Positions 47,883 through 58,034 of a stretch of DNA of 64,000 nucleotides are shown in pieces (position 1 is the first letter of the stretch; each line of letters begins with the position of its first letter). A model generated the notes under the pieces. It did no database searches and had not been told where the DNA came from. It was given only the letters and a program-made list of their open reading frames with translations. This stretch comes from Rhodanobacter sp. GTDB lineage: Bacteria > Pseudomonadota > Gammaproteobacteria > Xanthomonadales > Rhodanobacteraceae. The translations under genes were made by a program, and so were the position numbers. The stretch is taken from positions 1-64,000 of the forward strand of contig SCSE01000047.1 of NCBI GenBank assembly GCA_004298015.1, in the 5' to 3' direction.

Positions 47883-48448
47883 GGGCAACATAGTCGGTTG
47901 AGCAGTGGGGCGACCGCATCCAGCGGTACACAATGGTCGGCACCGGCGATATCGAGGGCAGCCTGGGGCATCGTCTTTGCCACCGCGTCAGCCGGGGACT
48001 GCACGATCGCGCAGCCGCCGTTGCGGCGAAGTTGCAACAAGCCTTGTGCACCGTCGGCATTGGCGCCTGTAAGTACCACCCCGATCAACGCCTGGCGCCA
48101 GACGTCGGCGGCAGCGCCAAACAGCACATCGATCGAGGGTCGGGCATGCGATACACGAGGATCTGTCGACAGCGCAAAACACCCGTCTGCCTCGACCAGC
48201 AGATGATACCCGCTTGGCGCGACGTGAACGACGCCACCACGGGGCGGCGTGCGTTCGACGGCCTCCACTACGGGCAGCGTGGAGGCCCGTGCCAGCAGCT
48301 CGCACAGCAGCTCGACGGTATCGGCGCCGCTGTGGCAGCACACCAGCACGGGCTGGGATAGCTGCGGATCGAGTCCGGCGAGTAGAATCTTCAGCGCGTC
48401 CAGACCCCCTGCCGAACAGCCCACCACGATGGCCTCGGGTCTTTTCAT
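47879..48448 (-). CDS. CheB-type methylesterase domain protein without receiver
   Basis: EAIVVGCSAGGLDALKILLAGLDPQLSQPVLVCCHSGADT...VVLTGANADGAQGLLQLRRNGGCAIVQSPADAVAKTMPQAALD. Confidence 0.92.
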   Translation of the reverse strand: MKRPEAIVVGCSAGGLDALKILLAGLDPQLSQPVLVCCHSGADTVELLCELLARASTLPVVEAVERTPPRGGVVHVAPSGYHLLVEADGCFALSTDPRVSHARPSIDVLFGAAADVWRQALIGVVLTGANADGAQGLLQLRRNGGCAIVQSPADAVAKTMPQAALDIAGADHCVPLDAVAPLLNRLCCP

Positions 48449-49314
48449 GCTGCGGGTAACGGCTTGGCCGAGAGGACATCGCTGCTTCTTCGGTACAGCC
48501 GCAACCCGGCATCGACCGGATTGAAGTCGACGGCGGTGCCGGCTGCATCGATGCTTTCGCGCATCCCCAGGCAGAGGAAGCCGCCGCGCACCAGGGTGTC
48601 GCGGAAAAGTTGCAGACAGCGATCCTGCAGCGGGTTGGAGAAGTAGATCAGCACGTTGCGGCAAAGCACCAGGTGCGCCTCGCAGAACACCCGGTCCGAC
48701 ACCAGGTTGTGCTGCGCGAAGGTGACATGCCGGCGCAACCGCCGATCCAGTTTCAGCAGGTCATAGCGCGCGCTGTAGTAATCGGCCAGCGAACGCGTGC
48801 CACCGGCATCCTGGTAATTGCGCGACCACTGTTGGGCCTCGCGCGCGGAGTAGATGCCTTCTTCGGCCTGATGCAGCGCGCTGGCGCTGAGGTCGGTCGC
48901 GTAGATCCGGCTGCGCTCATACAGGCCGGCCTCCTCCAGCAGGATCGCCAGCGAATAGACCTCCTCCCCGTGCGCACAGCCGGCCTGCCAGATGTTGATG
49001 TGCGGATAGGAGGCAAGTACCGGCAGTACCTGTTCGCGCAGCAAGCGGAACACGGACGGGTCGCGAAACATGTCCGATACCGGTACCGAGAGTCCCTCCA
49101 GCAGCTGCGGAAGCACAGCCTGCTGATGCAACAGGCGATGGGTCAACGCGCTGATCGAGCCACCGTCGAGCTGCACGGCCAGGTGACGCACCCGGCGCTT
49201 CAGCGAGGCCGGCGCGTACTGGCTGAAATCATAGCCGTGGCGAAGCTGCATGGCGCGCACGAACAACTCGATCTCGATATTTTCCAGATCGGGATTGTCA
49301 GGCGTGTCGCTCAT
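48445..49314 (-). CDS. CheR-type methyltransferase
   Basis: MFRDPSVFRLLREQVLPVLASYPHINIWQAGCAHGEEVYSLAILLEEAGLYERSRIYATDLSASALHQAEEGIYS...LVLCRNVLIYFSNPLQDRCLQLF. Confidence 0.94.
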   Translation of the reverse strand: MSDTPDNPDLENIEIELFVRAMQLRHGYDFSQYAPASLKRRVRHLAVQLDGGSISALTHRLLHQQAVLPQLLEGLSVPVSDMFRDPSVFRLLREQVLPVLASYPHINIWQAGCAHGEEVYSLAILLEEAGLYERSRIYATDLSASALHQAEEGIYSAREAQQWSRNYQDAGGTRSLADYYSARYDLLKLDRRLRRHVTFAQHNLVSDRVFCEAHLVLCRNVLIYFSNPLQDRCLQLFRDTLVRGGFLCLGMRESIDAAGTAVDFNPVDAGLRLYRRSSDVLSAKPLPAA

Positions 49315-52300
49315 CGCCGCAGCCATACCCGGATCATCGAGGCCAGCTTGTCGACGTCGACCGGCTTGGAGAGGTAATCGCTGGCACCGGCTTCCAGGCA
49401 CAGCTCCCTGTCACCGCGCATCGCCTTGGCCGTCAGCGCGATGATCGGAAGGTTGGCGAACTGCGGCTTGGCGCGGATCGCGCGCATGGTTTCATAGCCG
49501 TCCATGCCCGGCATCATGATATCCATCAGGATCAACTCCGGCGTTTCGTCACGGTCCAGCAGGCTGAGTGCCTTGTGCCCGTCCTGGGCCATGCTGACAT
49601 GGACGCCCCAACTGCGCAGTACCTTGGAAAGCGCAAACAGGTTGCGCATGTCGTCATCCACCAGCAGCAGCCGGCGCCCGTCCAGTGCGTCACGATCAGC
49701 GGGGCCACCTTCGGTTGCCGGTTGGTCCTGGCCGATGCTGTGCAGGAACAGGCTGACCTCATCGAGCAGGCGATCCGGTGAGCGTGCGCCCTTGATCACA
49801 ATGCTGTCGGTGTATTGGCGGATCTCCAGGTTTTCCTCGCGGCTCAACTCACGACCCGAGTAGACCACCACGGGCGGGATGCTGCCGCTGCCGGCAAGCT
49901 CTTTCAGCAGACCCATGCCGGACATGCCGGGCAGGCCGAGATCCAGCACGATGCAGTCGTAGCCGGTCTGCGCGATTTTTTGCAGCGCGTCTTCGGCAGA
50001 ACCGGCCTCGTCGATCGCCACGTCGTCCTGGCGCAGCAGGGTGCGCACGGCGCTGCGTGCGTCGGCATCATCATCGACCACCAGCAGGTGGCGGGTGCGA
50101 CCGGCGGCGAAATGCAGCAACCTGTCAAAGGCCTCGTTGATGGCTTCACGGCTGACCGGCTTGGTCAGGAAACCGACGGCACCCAGTTCCCGCCCACGCG
50201 TGACGTCGTCGGTGGCAGACAGGAAGTGCACTGGAATCTGGCGTGTCGCCGGATCGTTTTTCAACCGTTCGATCACCGTCCAGCCGTCCATTCCCGGAAG
50301 CATCACGTCCAGCAGGATGCCAAGCGGCCGATAGCGCCGTGCCAGTTCCAGCCCGCGCTCACCACTGGCGGCGAGCAGAATGCGATGCCCTTTCTGACGC
50401 AGCATCTCGGCCAGGATGCGCGCGAACACCGGATCATCCTCGATCACCAGGATGACCGCTTCGCCGGGTGTCAGTCGATCCCGGTCGTCACCGAGCTCGC
50501 CTGGCAGAAATGCCGGTGCGAGGCTGGAGCGTGCCACCGGTACAGGGGCCGCGGTGGATGCCGGTCGGCTCTCGCCGCCGCCGCCGCCGCTGCCGCTGCC
50601 GCTGCCGCTGCGCTCGGCGAGCAGCAGGATGAATTCGCTGCCCGCACCCGGTTCACTGCGCAACACGATGTCGCCGCCCAGCAGTTCGGCCATTCGCCGC
50701 GAGATACTGAGGCCCAGGCCGGTGCCACCGAACTGGCGGCTGGTGCTGGCGTCGACCTGCTCGAAAGCGTTGAACACCGCGGAAAGCTTGTCAGCCGGTA
50801 TGCCGATACCGCTGTCGTGTACGCCGATCGCCAGCAAGGGCTTGTTCACGAGTGCCGCCGGCATGGCGAGTGCCGGGTCCGGACGGCCGATCTGTACCCG
50901 CACCGATCCATGGGCGGTGAACTTGAAAGCATTGCCGAGCAGGTTGTTGATGATCTGTTCGAGTTTTCCGGGATCGGTATGGATCTGCGCTGGCAGGTCC
51001 GGAGCCAGTTCGATCGTGAACTCCAGATTCTTGTCGCGTGCCACGTGATCGAAGTTTCGATGCAGGCTGCGCAACAGATCCTGCAGCGGATAGTCCTGCA
51101 GGACAAGCTCCATCTTGCCAGCTTCGACTTTCGACAGATCCAGGATGTCGTTGATCAGGCGCAGCAGACTGCTGCCGGCATCGTGGATGATGCGCGCCGA
51201 CTCGATCTGTTCCTCGTCCAGATTGCCTTCGCGATTTTCCGCAAGGCTGCGCGAGAGAATCAGCAAGCTGTTCAGGGGCATGCGCAACTCGTGCGACATG
51301 TTGGCCAGGAACTCGCTCTTGTACTGGCTGGCCTGGGCCAGTTGAGTGGCCTTTTCCTCGGTGTCCTGCTGCAGGGTTTCCAGGGTTATCTTCTGTTCCC
51401 GCAAGGTATCGGTTTTCAGTCGCAGCTCTTCGTTGGAGGCTTGCAGCTCTTCGGCCTGCACCCGCAGCTCTTCCTCCGAGGCAAGCAGTCGCTGCGACTG
51501 TTCTTCCAGTTCACTGGCCTTTTTCTGCAGGATATCGTTCGCCTCCCGCAGTGCCTGTTTTTGCTGCTGCATGGTGATACCGGAAAGTTGCAACTCATTC
51601 GCTTGTTCCCGCGTCTGCTCCAGCAGATCCTGGGTGCCAATGGCGCGATTGAGGTTTTCCAGCCGCAGCGCGACCACCGGCAGCAGCTCATCCAGCAGCT
51701 GCCGCTGCAGCGCTGTCGGCGGCGCAAAGCTGGCCAGTTCAAGCACCCCCAGCAAATCGTCCCGCAGCAGCAGAGGCTGGATGTTGATATGCCGCGGCAG
51801 AGCCGCACCGGTGGAGGAGTCGATCTGCACGTAGTCGTGAGGCACCTCGTCCAGCGCGATGGCCTGGCGGTTCAGTGCGCATTGGCCGACCAGACCCTCC
51901 CCTGGCAGATAGCGTTCCGCAGTGTGATGACCCAGCCGCAGGCCGTAGCTGCCAAGCAGGTCGAGGCGTTGACGTGAGGCGTCGAAGCCGTAGAACACAC
52001 TCACGCCTGCATTGAGCAGCGGCGCCAGTTCGTTGACCAGCCGCTCGGCGAAATCCCGGTGGGTGGTGGTGGTCTGCAGACTCTGGGAGACGATAGTGAT
52101 CTGGCTTTTCAGCCATGCCTGGTCGTAGGTCTCGATCGCCATCTGCTTGAACACATGCAGCGCACGGGCGATCTCGCCGATCTCGTCGCGGCGCTCGGTG
52201 CTGCGCACCTCGATGGTTCGATCATGATCGGCCAGCCGGCTCATCAAGTCGGTCATTCGCCGCAACGGTCGGGACACCATGCGCGAGGTCAGCGAGATCA

Positions 52301-52982
52301 CCATCAAGCCGACCAGCAGGATCAATACGGCAAATACGGCGTTCAGCAGGCGGGTGGTATTCAAATTCTGCTGCAACTGCAGATTGTGCTGCTTGAGGAT
52401 TTGATGTTCGGTCTGCGCCATCTGCTCGATGATCAGGAAAAAGTCCCTGACCCGGATCTTGCGCTGGGCCAGATAATTTTCGTAGATGTTGCCCGTTTCA
52501 GAGCTGCCGATCGCCGCGCCGGACGAAGCGAGCTTGCTGGCCGGCGCAATCTCAAGCCGGGTCACCTCCTCCTCCCAGGCTTTGACCGCCGCGTCGATGC
52601 GATCGAGACGGCTCTGCTGCAGCGGACTGGCCACGGTAAGCTTTCGCAGCTCATCGAGCCGATGCTGCAGATCCTGGGTGCCGGACTCGAAGATCCCCAG
52701 CTCGCTCTGGTGTCGACTCAGCAGGTAGCCGCGGATACCGATCTGGCTGCTCAGCACGTCACGCTTCGCCTGGTTCAGATTCAGCAGTACGGCGTAGGTG
52801 TCCGTGGTCAGGTCGCGGGTGCCTTCCTGCTGCTTCAGTGCATTCAGCATCACCGTGCTGCTGATCAGGAACAGGCCGAGCAGCAGTCCGATCGCCAGCA
52901 ATATTTTTCGCTGAATGGGCAAATGGGCCAGCCAGGAGTAGCGCCTGGGTCGAGTTTTCGGGCTGGTTTCAATAGCGGCCAT
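49311..52982 (-). CDS. Hybrid sensor histidine kinase: TM sensor, HAMP, GAF, HisKA-HATPase, three receiver domains
   Basis: FLANMSHELRMPLNSLLILSRSLAEN (H-box); three receiver cores LGILLDVMLPGMDGWTV, DCIVLDLGLPGMSGMGL, ELILMDIMMPGMDGYET. Confidence 0.94.
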   Translation of the reverse strand: MAAIETSPKTRPRRYSWLAHLPIQRKILLAIGLLLGLFLISSTVMLNALKQQEGTRDLTTDTYAVLLNLNQAKRDVLSSQIGIRGYLLSRHQSELGIFESGTQDLQHRLDELRKLTVASPLQQSRLDRIDAAVKAWEEEVTRLEIAPASKLASSGAAIGSSETGNIYENYLAQRKIRVRDFFLIIEQMAQTEHQILKQHNLQLQQNLNTTRLLNAVFAVLILLVGLMVISLTSRMVSRPLRRMTDLMSRLADHDRTIEVRSTERRDEIGEIARALHVFKQMAIETYDQAWLKSQITIVSQSLQTTTTHRDFAERLVNELAPLLNAGVSVFYGFDASRQRLDLLGSYGLRLGHHTAERYLPGEGLVGQCALNRQAIALDEVPHDYVQIDSSTGAALPRHINIQPLLLRDDLLGVLELASFAPPTALQRQLLDELLPVVALRLENLNRAIGTQDLLEQTREQANELQLSGITMQQQKQALREANDILQKKASELEEQSQRLLASEEELRVQAEELQASNEELRLKTDTLREQKITLETLQQDTEEKATQLAQASQYKSEFLANMSHELRMPLNSLLILSRSLAENREGNLDEEQIESARIIHDAGSSLLRLINDILDLSKVEAGKMELVLQDYPLQDLLRSLHRNFDHVARDKNLEFTIELAPDLPAQIHTDPGKLEQIINNLLGNAFKFTAHGSVRVQIGRPDPALAMPAALVNKPLLAIGVHDSGIGIPADKLSAVFNAFEQVDASTSRQFGGTGLGLSISRRMAELLGGDIVLRSEPGAGSEFILLLAERSGSGSGSGGGGGESRPASTAAPVPVARSSLAPAFLPGELGDDRDRLTPGEAVILVIEDDPVFARILAEMLRQKGHRILLAASGERGLELARRYRPLGILLDVMLPGMDGWTVIERLKNDPATRQIPVHFLSATDDVTRGRELGAVGFLTKPVSREAINEAFDRLLHFAAGRTRHLLVVDDDADARSAVRTLLRQDDVAIDEAGSAEDALQKIAQTGYDCIVLDLGLPGMSGMGLLKELAGSGSIPPVVVYSGRELSREENLEIRQYTDSIVIKGARSPDRLLDEVSLFLHSIGQDQPATEGGPADRDALDGRRLLLVDDDMRNLFALSKVLRSWGVHVSMAQDGHKALSLLDRDETPELILMDIMMPGMDGYETMRAIRAKPQFANLPIIALTAKAMRGDRELCLEAGASDYLSKPVDVDKLASMIRVWLRR

Positions 52983-53070
52983 GCAGGGTACCGGCGACGG
53001 AGGAGGGGACGGGCACGGCAGATACGGGTGCGTCGGGCTGACACCAGCGCTGACGGCTCCGGGCGATGGG

Positions 53071-53301
53071 TCAGATTAGCTCGCTGGTGGCGACGATGGT
53101 AGCCGCCGCCATCCCGGGATGATGCTTGTCACGTCGCAGCGCCGAAACCAGCAGGGCCAGCGTGCACAGCGAACACAGGGCCATTGCCATCAACGGGCTC
53201 TCGGCGCCGAGTCCCACCCGCAGCAAGGCCGGTAACCCGTCGCCAGCCGGATTGAAGCCGGTGACGTGACAGCTGCCGAGTAGCCACAGCACCGCGACCA
53301 C
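53071..53301 (-). CDS. Short hydrophobic ORF, uncertain
   Basis: MVAVLWLLGSCHVTGFNPAGDGLPALLRVGLGAESPLMAMALCSLCTLALLVSALRRDKHH: two TM-like stretches; start unclear. Confidence 0.3.
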   Translation of the reverse strand: MVAVLWLLGSCHVTGFNPAGDGLPALLRVGLGAESPLMAMALCSLCTLALLVSALRRDKHHPGMAAATIVATSELI

Positions 53302-53421
53302 GGCACTGAACAGCAGTCGCCGGGCAGGCCTGGACTCGGCCCGAGCCTGGCACGGCGCGTGCCGCCCCGCAGTCGCCGCATCCGGCTTTGTGGTTGAACA
53401 AACGGGAATGCAAGGCAGCGC

Positions 53422-55023
<1,602 letters not shown>

Positions 55024-55135
55024 GGGCAGCGGGTCGGCTATAACGCGAACCGACAATTGTAGCGTGGATCGGGCGCGGGCTCTGTATGGCTTGCCTCGGG
55101 GCAGCGCGGTTGCCGTCATGAGGGCTCGTTCAATG

Positions 55136-55170
55136 AAAAAGCCCGGGGATCGCTCCCCGGGCTTTTCGTT
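55136..55170. terminator. Rho-independent terminator between EF-G paralogue and prfC
   Basis: aaaaagcccggggatcgctccccgggcttttcgtttt: 9-bp GC stem, tetraloop, A/T tracts on both sides. Confidence 0.92.
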
Positions 55171-55213
55171 TTGGCGTCGACCGTGAGGCCGGCGCGATGT
55201 CTAACCCGAAGCC

Positions 55214-57367
55214 TTACTTCGCTTCCTTCTCCATCAGCTTCTCGACCATGCTGGTCGGCACGTCTTCGTAGTGATCGAAGATCATGCTGAAGTTGCCGCG
55301 ACCGCTGGTGGCCGAGCGCAGGAAGTTGATGTAGCCGAACATTTCGGACAGCGGCACAAAGCCCTGCACGAAGGCCGAGATACCTTTCTGGCCCTGGTCG
55401 GTGATCTGGCCGCGACGGCGGTTGATGTCGCCGATGACGTCGCCCAGGTAGGTTGCCTCGGTGACTACTTCCAGCGCCATGATCGGCTCCAGAAGCTTCG
55501 GCTTGGACAGCCTTTGTGCTTCGCGGAAGCAGGCACGGGCGGCGATTTCGAAGGCCAGTGCCGAGGAGTCGACGTCGTGGTACTTGCCGTCCACCAGGCG
55601 TGCCTTGAAGTCCAGCACTTCGTAGCCGGCGACCTGGCCCTGGTGCGATTCGACCTCGATCGCGTGCTGCACCGCGGGGATGTATTCGCGCGGTACGCGG
55701 CCGCCGACCACTTCATCGGAAAACACCACGCCACTGCCGGACTCGCCCGGCTCGAAGATCATCTTCACTTCGGCGAACTGGCCCGAACCACCGGACTGCT
55801 TCTTGTGGGTGTAGGTGTGTTCAACGGTCTGGCCGAAGGCTTCACGGAAGCTGACCTTGGGCTTGCCCATGTTGGCTTCCACACCCAGCTCGGTGCGCAT
55901 GCGGTCCAGGGTGATTTCCAGGTGCAGCTCGCCCATGCCCTTGAGCACGGTCTGGCCGGTTTCCTGGTCCACTTCCATGCGCAGCGAAGGATCGGCCTTG
56001 ACCATCTTGTAGAGTGCGGTGGACATCTTGTCGACGTCGTTGCGGCTCTTCGGCTCGACCGACACGCTGATCACGGGATCGGGGAAGCGCATGCGCTCGA
56101 GCAGGGCCGGGTGCGCCGGATCGCTCAGCGAATCGCCGGTCTCGGTCTCCTTCATCGAGACGAAGGCGCAGATATCGCCGGCGCGGACTTCGTCGATTTC
56201 CTTGGTGGCGTTGGCCTGCACTTCCACGATACGGCCCACGCGCTCCTTTTTCCCGCGGGTGACGTTCTGCAGCGTGTCGCCCTTCTTGATCACGCCCGAA
56301 TAGATGCGGCAGAAGGTCAGCGTGCCGAACTGGTCGTTGATTACTTTGAACGCCAGTGCGCGCGCCGGAGCGTCGTCGGTTACTTCCTGCTCGCCGATGA
56401 TGTTGCCGTCCTCGTCGACCATCGAGATGCCGCCGTTCTCGCCCGGGTACGGCATGTAGTCGACCACCGCGTCGAGCAGCTGCTGCACACCCTTGTTCTT
56501 GTAGGACGAGCCGCAGAACACCGGCACCAGCTTGCCGCTGACGCAGCCCTTGCGGATGCAGGTCTTCAGCATCTCCGGATCATGTTCGCCGGTTTCGATC
56601 AGGCGCTCGAAGGCGTCGTCGTCCATTGCCAGCGCGGTTTCGAGCATGTCCTGACGCAACGCCGGCAACCGGTCGACCCAGTCGTTGTCGACGGTGGAGC
56701 CGAATTTCAGGCGGCTTTTGGCTTCCTCGAAGGTCACCGTTTCCCAGGTGCTGTCCTTGTCGTCCGACGCCCAGATGTAGGCCACGTTGGCGACCAGGTC
56801 GGCCATGCCGCAGAACTCGTCGCTGCTGCCCAGCGGAATCTGGCACAGCAGGGCCGGCGCATTCAGGCGCTCACGGATACCTTTGATGCAGTGGGCGAAG
56901 TCGGCGCCGATGCGGTCCATCTTGTTGATGTAGCACACGCGCGGCACGTTGTACTGGTCGGCCAGGCGCCAGTTGGTCTCGGTCTGCGGTTCAACGCCGG
57001 CCACGCCGTCGAACACCACCACGGCGCCGTCAAGCACGCGCAGCGAACGGTTCACTTCGATGGTGAAGTCGACGTGTCCCGGGGTGTCGATCACGTTGAT
57101 CTGGTGATTCCTCCACTCGGTGGAGACAGCAGCGGACTGGATGGTGATGCCGCGCTTCTTCTCCTGCTCCATGTAGTCGGTGGTGGTGGAGCCCTTGCCG
57201 TCCTTGGTGTCGTGGACGTCGATGATCTGGTGCTTCTTGCCGGTGTAATACAGCACGCGCTCGGTGGTCGTGGTCTTGCCCGCATCGATATGCGCGATGA
57301 TGCCGATGTTGCGGAAGAGTTTGAGGGGTTTCTGTCGGGCCACAGTCTGGATTCCGTTTAAGGTCAT
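55214..57367 (-). CDS. fusA: Elongation factor G (paralogue outside the str operon context)
   Basis: NIGIIAHIDAGKTTTTERVLYYTGKKHQIIDVHDTKDGKGSTTTDYMEQEKKRGITIQSAAVSTEW; no rpsL/rpsG/tuf in the vicinity. Confidence 0.93.
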   Translation of the reverse strand: MTLNGIQTVARQKPLKLFRNIGIIAHIDAGKTTTTERVLYYTGKKHQIIDVHDTKDGKGSTTTDYMEQEKKRGITIQSAAVSTEWRNHQINVIDTPGHVDFTIEVNRSLRVLDGAVVVFDGVAGVEPQTETNWRLADQYNVPRVCYINKMDRIGADFAHCIKGIRERLNAPALLCQIPLGSSDEFCGMADLVANVAYIWASDDKDSTWETVTFEEAKSRLKFGSTVDNDWVDRLPALRQDMLETALAMDDDAFERLIETGEHDPEMLKTCIRKGCVSGKLVPVFCGSSYKNKGVQQLLDAVVDYMPYPGENGGISMVDEDGNIIGEQEVTDDAPARALAFKVINDQFGTLTFCRIYSGVIKKGDTLQNVTRGKKERVGRIVEVQANATKEIDEVRAGDICAFVSMKETETGDSLSDPAHPALLERMRFPDPVISVSVEPKSRNDVDKMSTALYKMVKADPSLRMEVDQETGQTVLKGMGELHLEITLDRMRTELGVEANMGKPKVSFREAFGQTVEHTYTHKKQSGGSGQFAEVKMIFEPGESGSGVVFSDEVVGGRVPREYIPAVQHAIEVESHQGQVAGYEVLDFKARLVDGKYHDVDSSALAFEIAARACFREAQRLSKPKLLEPIMALEVVTEATYLGDVIGDINRRRGQITDQGQKGISAFVQGFVPLSEMFGYINFLRSATSGRGNFSMIFDHYEDVPTSMVEKLMEKEAK

Positions 57368-57671
57368 GAAGGCAAAAGTGGGGGAGGACAGGTCGGGTAC
57401 CGTCCGCCGGGAATAGATTCAATGCGCCTGCGGGTACTGCTGGATCTGCGCGAGCCCGACAGGCAGGGCGCGTACGCGTCTAACCCGGCATGATAACCGG
57501 TAGACGGCAAAACTGCTTGGTTTGGTTGAGCTGCTGCCCCACGATATAGCGCGGAGCCGGCTGCGACCTCGCCATAGCGCTCGAAAATCTGCCGGAATCG
57601 CCTGAAAGGCCCCTGTGACTGTGTTCATCGCCGCCGTTGTCACGTCCCGAAACAGTCGCGGGGGCGTCCGG

Positions 57672-58034
57672 TCAGGTCTCGCGCAGGTCGTTCAGCATCG
57701 AGATCAGCTGTTTTGTGTCGTAGGGCTTCTGCAGGACCTTCTCGCCCTTCCGGGTTGCAGGCAGGCCATCTTCGCCGTAACCGGAAGAGAACACGAAGGG
57801 GATACCGCGGCGCTGCAATACCTCGGCCACCGGAAAGATGGTTTCGCCGGCCAGGTTGATGTCGAGGATGGCCAGATCGATCGGCGCCGAGTCGGCCAGG
57901 GCCAGGCAGGCGGTCAGCCGTGCCGCCTTGAGCACTTGGTAACCGAAGTGTTCGAGACGGTCTTCCAGCATCATTGCCAGCATCATTTCGTCTTCGGCAA
58001 GCAGCACGCAGACTTTCTTCGTGGCTTCGGGCAT
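57672..58034 (-). CDS. Single-domain response regulator
   Basis: KKVCVLLAEDEMMLAMMLEDRLEHFGYQVLKAARLTACLALADSAPIDLAILDINLAGETIFPVAEVLQRRGIPFVFSSGYG. Confidence 0.92.
   Translation of the reverse strand: MPEATKKVCVLLAEDEMMLAMMLEDRLEHFGYQVLKAARLTACLALADSAPIDLAILDINLAGETIFPVAEVLQRRGIPFVFSSGYGEDGLPATRKGEKVLQKPYDTKQLISMLNDLRET

Noticed and set aside
50570-50620. ccgccgccgctgccgctgcc microsatellite-like tract
   Set aside because: Encodes a Gly/Ser linker (SGSGSGSGGGGGES) between kinase and receiver domains; ordinary.
49815-51977. 720-aa plus-strand ORF opposite the hybrid kinase
   Set aside because: Shadow ORF; the minus strand encodes unmistakable receiver and kinase domains.
55271-57361. 696-aa plus-strand ORF opposite EF-G
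   Set aside because: Shadow ORF caused by codon bias of the EF-G gene.
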